In this document: in pieces, positions 1 to 7,219 of the stretch | Layout of the letters: every line of letters starts with the position of its first letter | How positions within the stretch are numbered: the stretch's first letter is position 1 | Source of the DNA: Megasphaera hutchinsoni | GTDB taxonomy: Bacteria; Bacillota; Negativicutes; Veillonellales; Megasphaeraceae | Length of the DNA stretch: 64,000 nucleotides | Assembly: GCF_001553405.1 (NCBI RefSeq) | Contig: NZ_KQ960952.1 | Location: forward strand, 215,965-279,964 | Direction of reading: 5' to 3' | Made by a program: the position numbers and the translations under genes | The notes under the pieces: model-generated | The model's database searches: none | What the model was told of the DNA's origin: nothing | Seen by the model: the letters and a program-made list of their open reading frames with translations, nothing else

Positions 1-1
1 A

Positions 2-259
2 AGTATTTCGTATGCTATGGGAACTCATAAATTGGGATATTCTCTATCTGAATTACAATATGATTCACCTTATAATACGTATAAGTATGAAGGGTTGCCG
101 CCCGGGGCTATTTGTAATCCAGGGTTACCTTGTTTAGAAGCAGCGTTATCAGAAAAAGAAACGCCATATGTATATTTTGTAGCCGATCGCGAGGGACATA
201 ACCATTTTGCAACTACGTATGAAGAACATTTACGTAATATACAGGAGTATCTTCGATGA
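2..259 (+). CDS. mltG: Endolytic murein transglycosylase MltG, C-terminal fragment (5' end outside window)
   Basis: The last 85 or so codons of a YceG/MltG family protein, an inner-membrane lytic transglycosylase that cuts nascent peptidoglycan glycan strands. The reading frame is open back to base 2, so the gene starts upstream of the window. Visible family features are the SPYNTYKYEGLPPGAICNPG stretch and the terminal YFVADREGHNHFATTYEEH segment followed by a short LRNIQEYL helix, which together form the end of the catalytic domain. The catalytic Glu lies upstream and cannot be checked. Its stop overlaps the next start as ATGA, so translation is probably coupled. The same mltG-trmR-U32 order occurs in Bacillus (yrrL-yrrM-yrrN/O). 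Confidence 0.93.
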   Translation, partial: SISYAMGTHKLGYSLSELQYDSPYNTYKYEGLPPGAICNPGLPCLEAALSEKETPYVYFVADREGHNHFATTYEEHLRNIQEYLR

Positions 260-858
260 AGGGATTATTATTAGAGATGGAGCGGTATGGTAGACAACAG
301 GAAGTGCCATTGATTCGTCAATCAGAAATTTCCTTGTTATGTCATATCGTAAAGCAGTATAAACCGAAACATATACTAGAAATAGGTACAGGGATTGGGT
401 ATTCAACATTACTAATGCTACTATATGCGGCACCAGGTGCTATTATTGATACAATAGAAATTAATACCGAGCGTATGGAAAAAGCTCATTTTTTTATTTC
501 TCGTACCCCCTATGAAAAGCAAATTCGATTTCATACAGGTGATGCTTGTTCCGTATTGAAAACATTACATGAAAGATGGGACTTTGTCTTTTTAGATGGT
601 CCTAAGGGGCAATATATTCGGCAATTACAACTTATTTTGCCATATCTACAAAAGCAAGCACTTATCGTAGCAGATAATGTGCGGTATCACGATATGTTAT
701 ATATTGACGGAACAATACCACATAAACATCGAACGGCCGTACAACGGATACGTACATTTTTATCTTATATAGAAAATGAAACATTATTTTCAACAGTTTT
801 TTTTGAAAATGGTGATGGCATGACCGTATCCCGATATAAGGGATATCACTATGAATGA
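256..858 (+). CDS. trmR: SAM-dependent O-methyltransferase, TrmR (YrrM) type
   Basis: A 200-residue class I methyltransferase of the O-methyltransferase 3 fold. The SAM loop is EIGTGIGYS (residues 42-50), the acidic end of beta 2 is DTIEIN, and FLDGPK (about 112-117) is the metal/catalytic Asp region typical of the catechol-OMT-like family. In Bacillus subtilis the syntenic YrrM/TrmR methylates 5-hydroxyuridine at tRNA position 34 to 5-methoxyuridine (established for that protein). Here the assignment rests on family and on the next gene being the U32 hydroxylase partner. The start overlaps the mltG stop (ATGA). Exact substrate is inferred; membership of the methyltransferase family is clear. 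Confidence 0.85.
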   Translation: MKGLLLEMERYGRQQEVPLIRQSEISLLCHIVKQYKPKHILEIGTGIGYSTLLMLLYAAPGAIIDTIEINTERMEKAHFFISRTPYEKQIRFHTGDACSVLKTLHERWDFVFLDGPKGQYIRQLQLILPYLQKQALIVADNVRYHDMLYIDGTIPHKHRTAVQRIRTFLSYIENETLFSTVFFENGDGMTVSRYKGYHYE

Positions 859-903
859 ACGAGAAGGTATTCTTTGTTATAGAGAAAGGATTAGAATAAA
901 ATA

Positions 904-2139
904 ATGCAACACATGGAATTATTAGCACCAGCAGGAAATATGGATAAGTTAAAGGCAGCATTTTTATATGGTGCTGATGCCGTCTATTTAGGGGGAAAAT
1001 CATTTGGGTTACGTGCATTTAGTGATAATTTTTCTCCTGAGGAAATGAAAGAGGCAATTTTTTATGCCCATAAACTTGGGAAAAAAGTGTACGTAACCGT
1101 TAATATTTTCCCTAAACATGAGGATTTACCTGCATTGCCCTCATATTTAAAACAACTATATGAATTTCACGCAGATGCAGTTTTGGTGGCTGATCCAGGA
1201 ATTTTTGGTATAGTTAGAGAAGTTGTTCCTAATTTACCTGTACATATTTCCACACAAGCGAATACAACTAATTGGGCGGCTGTTAAGTTTTGGCATGATC
1301 AAGGGGCTTCACGCGTCGTAATGGCGCGAGAAGTGAGTTTACATGATATTCATGAAATCCATGATCGTGTGCCCGTTGAACTTGAAGGATTTGTACATGG
1401 GGCTATGTGTATTTCGTATTCAGGTAGGTGCTTATTAAGTAATTACTTTACACAAAATAGGGATTCTAATAGAGGGCAATGTGTTCAATGCTGTCGATTC
1501 AAATACAATATTGTTGAAGAAACGAGACCCGGTGAGTATTTCCCTGTCGTGGAAGATGAACGAGGAACCTATATTTTTAATTCTAAAGATCTATGTATGT
1601 TACCGTACATCCCTGATATGTATGAAGCAGGACTTACAAGTTTAAAAATTGAAGGACGCATGAAAAGTGTACATTATGTGGCTACAGTAGTAAAAGTGTA
1701 CCGAGAAGCGATGGATGCTTATGAAAAAGATCCATCACATTTTACGATAAAACCTGAATGGGTAGAAGAATTAGAAAAGATATCACATCGGCCATATACA
1801 AGAGGTTTTGCCGTTTCACGTCCAACCGAAGCCGATCAGGTATATAGCCATTCCTCGAATACACAAACACATGAATTTATAGGCGTGGTAAAGTCATATG
1901 ATGAAGTGCAGCAAATTATTTGGATAGAGCAACGTAATCACTTCAAAGTAGGGCAAGAAGTTGAATTTTTACAACCTCATGAAAATATTGTACGCATAGA
2001 GATCAAAACACTTGTTAATGAAGAGGGGCTACCTATTGATGCAGCACGTCATCCAAAAGAATGCGTAGGGATACCAAGTCCTATACGTATAGAACCGCAC
2101 TCTTTATTACGCCGTAAAGTAGGGAAAACAAATGCTTGA
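904..2139 (+). CDS. trhP: Peptidase U32 family protein, probable tRNA U34 hydroxylation protein TrhP
   Basis: A 411-residue U32 family protein with an N-terminal TIM-barrel-like region (ELLAPAGNMDKLKAAFLYGA) and the family signature EGFVHGAMCISYSGRCLLS at residues 161-179. Cys169, Cys176, Cys193 and Cys196/197 are candidates for an iron-sulfur cluster. U32 members next to trmR (YrrN/YrrO, TrhP) hydroxylate U34 of tRNA using prephenate, which is known for the E. coli and Bacillus proteins. A protease role is unlikely. Only one U32 gene is present here, where Bacillus has two. The ATG follows AAAGGA by 13 bases; a second Met three codons on is possible. It supplies the substrate for TrmR upstream. 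Confidence 0.87.
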   Translation: MQHMELLAPAGNMDKLKAAFLYGADAVYLGGKSFGLRAFSDNFSPEEMKEAIFYAHKLGKKVYVTVNIFPKHEDLPALPSYLKQLYEFHADAVLVADPGIFGIVREVVPNLPVHISTQANTTNWAAVKFWHDQGASRVVMAREVSLHDIHEIHDRVPVELEGFVHGAMCISYSGRCLLSNYFTQNRDSNRGQCVQCCRFKYNIVEETRPGEYFPVVEDERGTYIFNSKDLCMLPYIPDMYEAGLTSLKIEGRMKSVHYVATVVKVYREAMDAYEKDPSHFTIKPEWVEELEKISHRPYTRGFAVSRPTEADQVYSHSSNTQTHEFIGVVKSYDEVQQIIWIEQRNHFKVGQEVEFLQPHENIVRIEIKTLVNEEGLPIDAARHPKECVGIPSPIRIEPHSLLRRKVGKTNA

Positions 2140-2365
2140 CTCACAGTGGGTATATTTTCAAATTGAGCCATCTCAAATGACCATGTTTATTCGCTTACTC
2201 GAGGGTTTAGATCATGTGGGTGTAGTGACAACACTAGATGGAAAACAGGGGATTGGTTATGTTCGTACAACTGCTGATACCAAATCCATAGTGTGTCGCT
2301 TTTTGAGCGATTTTCCTTTTTCGGTTACATTACTTTCGTTTGAAGAAATGCAGGCATTTGTATAA
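2132..2365 (+). CDS. Small DUF4911-like protein
   Basis: A 77-residue soluble protein whose start lies inside the last codons of the U32 gene (8-base overlap), so it is almost certainly co-translated with it. It has no signal peptide, membrane segment or cysteine pair. The pattern of alternating hydrophobic strands (WVYFQIEP at the start, GIGYVRTTADTKSIVCRFL in the middle) looks like a compact alpha/beta domain. From memory it resembles the DUF4911 family found behind U32 genes in Negativicutes and Clostridia, but I could not search. The function is unknown. Position suggests a role with the tRNA wobble-uridine enzymes. Confidence 0.6.
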   Translation: MLDSQWVYFQIEPSQMTMFIRLLEGLDHVGVVTTLDGKQGIGYVRTTADTKSIVCRFLSDFPFSVTLLSFEEMQAFV

Positions 2366-2462
2366 AAAAAGATACATCAATTAATGATGCTTGGCAGTGT
2401 ATTGTCGCATCTCCTTTTACAAAAATCTTCATGATAATATTGTTCCAGGGAAAGTGAATTCA

Positions 2463-4418
2463 ATGAAATTATTTATTGCAGAAAAGCCAAGCGTGGGACG
2501 AGAATTAGCTAAAAATTTATCAGGCCCAATAAAATCACATAATGGGTATATTTATTGCGGTAAAGATGTGGTTACCTGGGCATATGGACATATTTTACAG
2601 CAGGCAGAACCCCATGCATATCAAGCTAGATATAAATATTGGCGACGAGAAGATCTTCCTATTATTCCACAAACATGGAAACTATTAATTTCACCGACAG
2701 CGAAAAAACAATTTGCGATAATTAAACAATTGATACACCAAGCAGATAGTATTGTCCACGCGGGTGACCCTGATCGGGAAGGGCAGTTGCTAATTGATGA
2801 AATATTAGAATTTGTAGAGAATAAAAAACCAGTACAACGAATTTTATTGAATGCGTTGGATAAAGATAGCATTCAGTATGCATTAGCACATGTGCAAGAT
2901 AATGCTAATTTTACACCTTTGCGTGATTCTGCTTTAGCACGAAGTCGTGCTGATTGGCTTATTGGCATGAATTTATCTAGGGCCTATACGTTGGCAGCAC
3001 AAGAAAAAAAGCATAAGCGAGTGGTATTTCCTATTGGTAGAGTTAAAACGCCAACATTGGCATTAGTGGTAAGGAGGCAACAAGAGTTAGATCATTTTAT
3101 ACCACTAGCATATTATGGTATTAAAATAGCTGTTATACATCAAAATGGAATGATTCATGCTGTTTGGAAACCGAATGAATTGCAATCAGGTCTAGATGAA
3201 CAAGGTCGTTGTTTAAAGAAAGATGAAGTTACAGTTGTTTTAAAAAAGATACAAGAAAACCCTATTGGCACGATTCTTTCGTATTCAACAAAAAAAAAGA
3301 AGGAAATGCCTCCATTTCCCTTATCATTATCAGATTTACAGATATTAGCAGGTAAGCGATATGGGTATGAGCCTCAACAAGTGTTAGAAGCGGCCCAGGC
3401 GTTATATGAAAAGAAAGTAACTACCTATCCTCGTTCTGATTGTAATTATTTACCTTTAAATCAATGGAAAGATCGCACGGTTATTTTACAGAACTTACAA
3501 CGTATTTCGGCAGGAGAATTGTCTATATGGAGTCAGAATGCTGATTTAACGGTACGTAGTTTAGCATGGAATGATAAAAAAATTACGGCACATCATGCTA
3601 TTATTCCAACTAAAATGCCCTGCTCTTTTTCTACCCTTACTTCTATACAACAGCATATATATTATTTAATCGCACAAGCATATATAGCTCAATTTTATAA
3701 ACCTTATGAGTATGATAGCACCCAATTGCAATTAACCATGGCGGCAGAAATTTTTATTGCTCATGGTAAGGCGGTTCGTGAATGGGGATGGAAAGCGTTA
3801 TATCAACAGTATGCTAATACTAATTCGGATGAAAAAGTACATCTTTTGCCTTCTACATGCGTTGGCGATAAGGTGACCTATGAATCGGGAACAGTCGAGA
3901 AAAAAATGACGAAACCGCCATCTCGTTTTACGGCGGCTTCGTTGGTAGGTGCTATGAAAGAAATATATAAATATGTAAAAGATGAAAGCTTAAAAAAAAT
4001 TTTAAAAGAAGTACAAGGTATAGGGACGGAAGCAACACGTGCTATCATTATAAAAGAATTGATTGATCGTAAGTTTCTTAAGGAAGAAGGTCGTAAAAAA
4101 TATTTAATTCCTACTGATATTGCCTATGAATTAATAGAAGCATTGCCTGATGCATTGCGCTATCCTGATGCAACGGCTATTTGGGAGAATCGCTTGCAAA
4201 ATATGAGTCAAGGTAAAGAAAATTTGCAGTCTTTTCTTGTCGATCAAATTGAATTTTTGCAACAATTATTATTGCATGTAGGAATTACTTCTAATCCGCC
4301 GCATAATTGTCCTCGGTGTTCTCGCCCCTTACGGTTACGTAAAGGCCCTTATGGTAATTTTTATGGTTGTAGTGGGTATCCTACTTGTACGTATACAGAA
4401 AAGTTGGCCTCTAAATAG
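2463..4418 (+). CDS. topB: DNA topoisomerase III (type IA)
   Basis: A 651-residue type IA topoisomerase. The Toprim domain has AEKPS near residue 5 and the metal-binding DPDREGQLL. The active-site Tyr is about residue 322 in TTYPRSDCNYLP. A single C-terminal four-Cys zinc ribbon (CPRCSRPL...GCSGYPTC) ends the protein. It decatenates and resolves single-stranded DNA tangles and is distinct from TopA at 23093..25363. The open frame runs back to 2391, but the first 24 codons look non-conserved. The ATG at 2463 gives the standard MKLFIAEKPSVGRELAKNL start and follows an AGGGAAAG Shine-Dalgarno-like sequence. Confidence 0.93.
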   Translation: MKLFIAEKPSVGRELAKNLSGPIKSHNGYIYCGKDVVTWAYGHILQQAEPHAYQARYKYWRREDLPIIPQTWKLLISPTAKKQFAIIKQLIHQADSIVHAGDPDREGQLLIDEILEFVENKKPVQRILLNALDKDSIQYALAHVQDNANFTPLRDSALARSRADWLIGMNLSRAYTLAAQEKKHKRVVFPIGRVKTPTLALVVRRQQELDHFIPLAYYGIKIAVIHQNGMIHAVWKPNELQSGLDEQGRCLKKDEVTVVLKKIQENPIGTILSYSTKKKKEMPPFPLSLSDLQILAGKRYGYEPQQVLEAAQALYEKKVTTYPRSDCNYLPLNQWKDRTVILQNLQRISAGELSIWSQNADLTVRSLAWNDKKITAHHAIIPTKMPCSFSTLTSIQQHIYYLIAQAYIAQFYKPYEYDSTQLQLTMAAEIFIAHGKAVREWGWKALYQQYANTNSDEKVHLLPSTCVGDKVTYESGTVEKKMTKPPSRFTAASLVGAMKEIYKYVKDESLKKILKEVQGIGTEATRAIIIKELIDRKFLKEEGRKKYLIPTDIAYELIEALPDALRYPDATAIWENRLQNMSQGKENLQSFLVDQIEFLQQLLLHVGITSNPPHNCPRCSRPLRLRKGPYGNFYGCSGYPTCTYTEKLASK

Positions 4419-4476
4419 TAGATATAATGATATAGATTATACAGTATGGTGTGTATCTTAAAAAATAGGTGTATTT

Positions 4477-5739
4477 ATGAAAATAAACGAGATACGTGTT
4501 CTATATAAAGCTCAAAAATATCATGATATTATAGGTTTTTATGAAAAAGAATCCGAGCAAACTACATGGACTCCTCAAGATTATTATTTTTATGCATATA
4601 GTTTACGTAAAGTAAAACAATATCATAAAGGACATATTATCTCAAGGGCAGGCATTATTCGGTATCCCCAATATCATATTTTATATAATGTCTATTGCTG
4701 GTGTTTATATTATACCTATATCTTTCCGTTTCAATCACAGCAACAGGATAAAACGGTATTTTTGCGAGCTGCTGCATCTATTTTTTCGTATTGTAAACAA
4801 AATATATATACCCCGTATGAACGAACGGTACGTAAAATTTTACAAGCATTTCAAGGCGATTCTTCTTTTTCATATAAGCAACGAGATTATTATTTATCCT
4901 TGTTAGATCCAGATAAACTAGCAGCGGAAGAAAAAAAAGTACATGCCGATGGAACGGTCACGTTTTATGAATCTCCCCGCGAATGGTGGTATGTACAAAA
5001 GACGAAATATTTATTAAAATTAAAACAATATGATACATGCATTCAGTTTTGTCAAGAAGCACTGCGGCGCATATCTCCTTGTCATAACGATAATGAAATT
5101 TGGTTTTCCTATCGTATGTCTATGTGTGAAATGCATAATCATAACACACAACGAGCAGCCGCTATTTTGAAAGGACTTAGTGTATATCATCGACATTGGA
5201 TTTTATATCGAGGACTTATGCTTGTTAATATAAAAAAACAGCAATGGAATCAGGCTATTACAGAAGGTAGCCGGGCTATGCTTATGCCCGGTGAAAGAGC
5301 ACAAAAAATTCACGTATTGATAGAAATAGCAGATATATTACGACAGCATGTGATGGATTTAAAAGCGGCATATTGGCATGAAACAGCGGCATTACGTTTA
5401 CAGAAACAATATCATTGGCATATTCCCATAGAGTTACAACAACGCGTAGAACTTTCCTCTTTTCCTGCATTAACACTAGAACAAGTGTGGCCTCTATTAG
5501 ATGCATTTTGGTTGCAGGCGGCACATTTAGGAGAAACGGTTTATGAAGGTAGTATTTCACGCATACTACCAGGGAAAATAGGTGGATTTGTACGATTATA
5601 TGATGGACAAGAATTTTTCTTTGGCAAAGAAGAATTTTTGCATACATCTTTGTCTTTAGGTTTGCCTGTTCGTTTTTATCTTGTTTCTTTTACGAATAAT
5701 CAAACTCCACTACGTGCAATTGATATTCGACAAAGCTAA
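4477..5739 (+). CDS. TPR-like repeat protein with C-terminal cold-shock-like domain
   Basis: A 420-residue soluble protein, not recognised as a named family. Residues 1-340 are helical with repeating Y/W-rich pairs such as YYFYAYSLRKVKQY, KYLLKLKQYDTCIQFCQEAL and NIKKQQWNQAITEGSRAML, which read as tetratricopeptide-like repeats. The last 65 residues change character: YEGSISRILPGKIGGFVRL, then DGQEFFFGKEEFL, then GLPVRFYLVSF and PLRAIDI. This order of elements matches a cold-shock/OB fold (GxI, GFVR, FF, V-F-V, RAxxI). There is no signal peptide. It is preceded by AGGTG at good spacing and lies between topB and dcd. An RNA- or ssDNA-binding scaffold is a guess. Confidence 0.6.
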   Translation: MKINEIRVLYKAQKYHDIIGFYEKESEQTTWTPQDYYFYAYSLRKVKQYHKGHIISRAGIIRYPQYHILYNVYCWCLYYTYIFPFQSQQQDKTVFLRAAASIFSYCKQNIYTPYERTVRKILQAFQGDSSFSYKQRDYYLSLLDPDKLAAEEKKVHADGTVTFYESPREWWYVQKTKYLLKLKQYDTCIQFCQEALRRISPCHNDNEIWFSYRMSMCEMHNHNTQRAAAILKGLSVYHRHWILYRGLMLVNIKKQQWNQAITEGSRAMLMPGERAQKIHVLIEIADILRQHVMDLKAAYWHETAALRLQKQYHWHIPIELQQRVELSSFPALTLEQVWPLLDAFWLQAAHLGETVYEGSISRILPGKIGGFVRLYDGQEFFFGKEEFLHTSLSLGLPVRFYLVSFTNNQTPLRAIDIRQS

Positions 5740-5781
5740 TGATATAGATATGCTGTATATATGAAGAAAGGTGTGTTATAT

Positions 5782-6309
5782 ATGATATTATCTGGAAGGG
5801 AAATTATAAAACATTTGGGAAAAGAGATTCACATTGAACCATTTTTACCAGAACGGATAAATCCGAATAGTTATAATTTATCATTATTTAATGAATTATT
5901 GGTATATGAAAATCGACAATTAGATATGGCAACCCCGAATAGTACACGAAAAATAATTATTCCCGAAGAAGGATATGTATTACAACCGAATATACTATAT
6001 CTAGGTAGAACAAATGAATACACGAAGACAGATGGATATATTCCGATGTTAGAAGGTCGATCTTCTGTAGGACGGTTAGGGGTATTTATTCATGTTACCG
6101 CTGGTTTTGGCGATGTTGGCTTTGCCGGTTTTTGGACATTAGAAATTTTTTGTGTTCAACCTATTCGCATTTACCCGAATGTAGAAATTTGTCAAATTTA
6201 TTATCATGATATTGATGGTGAATATGATGGATATACGAGTGGAAAATATCAACATAACGAAGGAATTCAACCTAGCATGCTATGGAAAGATTTTCAGCAT
6301 AAAAAATAA
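5782..6309 (+). CDS. dcd: dCTP deaminase
   Basis: A 175-residue member of the dCTP deaminase/dUTPase superfamily, converting dCTP to dUTP for dTMP supply. Family landmarks are INPNSYNL near residue 27, EGRSSVGRLG (Arg93) and the HVTAGFGDVGFAGFWTLE block, in which Glu121 matches the catalytic Glu of E. coli Dcd. The open frame starts at 5761, but ATG 5782 is preferred because GAAAGGTG precedes it at about 10 bases and no Shine-Dalgarno sequence precedes 5761. Whether the enzyme stops at dUTP or is bifunctional (dCTP to dUMP) cannot be told by eye. Confidence 0.88.
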   Translation: MILSGREIIKHLGKEIHIEPFLPERINPNSYNLSLFNELLVYENRQLDMATPNSTRKIIIPEEGYVLQPNILYLGRTNEYTKTDGYIPMLEGRSSVGRLGVFIHVTAGFGDVGFAGFWTLEIFCVQPIRIYPNVEICQIYYHDIDGEYDGYTSGKYQHNEGIQPSMLWKDFQHKK

Positions 6310-6404
6310 TATGAATATACATGATACAGTGCGTAAACGCTATGAATATGATATACTATGTAAGGATTTGATAATTAATATTAAAATGATGAGAGGGATG
6401 GCAT

Positions 6405-6947
6405 ATGAATTTAACACCTTTATTGCAGGAATATTTTAAAGTTACCGTAAAAAAAAATTATATTATCGATGCAAGTTTGGGTACATTTGCTTTAACGTAT
6501 GAAAATGATAGCTATTATGTAGATGGAAGAGTATTAACACAAGATGAAATTAAACCGGTTAAGACTTTGCTAAAACAAATTGTATCGCTAGCAGATATGG
6601 TCTTACCAGATTTATCTTATCAGGTGATTTCTATTCATATTCAGCGTGGAGCTCGTTTAGGCGAAAGTAAAATAAAAATGAATGATGGATTACAATTGTA
6701 TACACAAACGCGATGTGAATTTATTTATGATCCACAACGGCAATTATTTGAAAATATTTGGGAAAAAGAAAGTCGTGAATTAAAAGACGAATTGGAAGAT
6801 ACGGAGTTAAAAAAGCCACATATATTTATTAAGGTAGATGAAAAAAAAGAAGTTTTATTGGCGGATGTTATTAAGGATATTTTTAAATCCGATGTGGCAG
6901 AATATCTTTTACAGCGTCACTATTGGCTGGATCCGGAAGAAGTGTAA
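6405..6947 (+). CDS. Conserved-looking hypothetical protein
   Basis: A 180-residue soluble protein I do not recognise. The ATG follows a strong GAGAGGG. The N-terminal half is mixed strand and helix (LGTFALTYENDSYYVDGRVL, VKTLLKQIVSLADMVLP). The middle has a highly charged coil-like stretch around residues 118-140 (EKESRELKDELEDTELKK), and the end is helical (DVIKDIFKSDVAEYLLQRHYW). There is no signal peptide or membrane segment. It is the last gene of the + strand unit, 95 bases after dcd and before a bidirectional terminator. Codon use matches its neighbours, so a foreign origin is not suggested. The function is unknown. Confidence 0.65.
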   Translation: MNLTPLLQEYFKVTVKKNYIIDASLGTFALTYENDSYYVDGRVLTQDEIKPVKTLLKQIVSLADMVLPDLSYQVISIHIQRGARLGESKIKMNDGLQLYTQTRCEFIYDPQRQLFENIWEKESRELKDELEDTELKKPHIFIKVDEKKEVLLADVIKDIFKSDVAEYLLQRHYWLDPEEV

Positions 6948-6985
6948 TGGTTTTATTGTTTTTTTAGGAAAAAACACAATATATT

Positions 6986-7038
6986 AAAAACTGCCCCAAA
7001 AAGTTATAACTAAAAAATAAGTTTCTGAGGCAGTTTTT
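6986..7038 (+). terminator. Hairpin terminator between convergent genes
   Basis: AAAAACTGCC (6986-6995) pairs with GGCAGTTTTT (7029-7038), and partial pairing continues inward (CAAA with TTTC). The T-run closes the stem on both strands, so it could stop the + unit ending at 6947 and also read-through from nadE on the - strand. Confidence 0.7.
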
Positions 7039-7130
7039 AATACCCAATATAGTATAAAAATTAAAATAAAAGTTATAATAGCATTGAAAATACAGCATAA
7101 ATAAAGTGTATCTCTAAGATAAGAAGGAGA

Positions 7131-7183
7131 GTACCCCAATACTAAATTAAGTGTATAAACAAACACTAGTATTGGGGTATTCG
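7131..7183 (-). other. Long nested hairpin downstream of nadE
   Basis: ACCCCAATACT (7133-7143) and AGTATTGGGGT (7171-7181) form an 11-12 bp outer stem, with a nested AGTGT/ACACT inner stem between them. There is no clear U-run, so it may be a processing or 3'-end stabilising structure of the nadE transcript rather than a classical terminator. Confidence 0.5.
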
Positions 7184-7219
7184 TTGTGTAGAATGCTTAA
7201 TAAAGCGTTGCCTTTGGTA

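Noticed and set aside
662-1018. 118-residue - strand open frame across trmR and trhP
   Set aside because: Antisense shadow of two well-supported genes, with no ribosome site.
6206-6439. 77-residue open frame overlapping the end of dcd
   Set aside because: It overlaps dcd and the next real start in another frame and lacks a ribosome site.
6984-7166. 60-residue hydrophobic open frame on the - strand between nadE and the + unit
   Set aside because: It runs through both hairpins and AT-rich DNA, has no convincing ribosome site and no family resemblance; the hydrophobicity follows from base composition.
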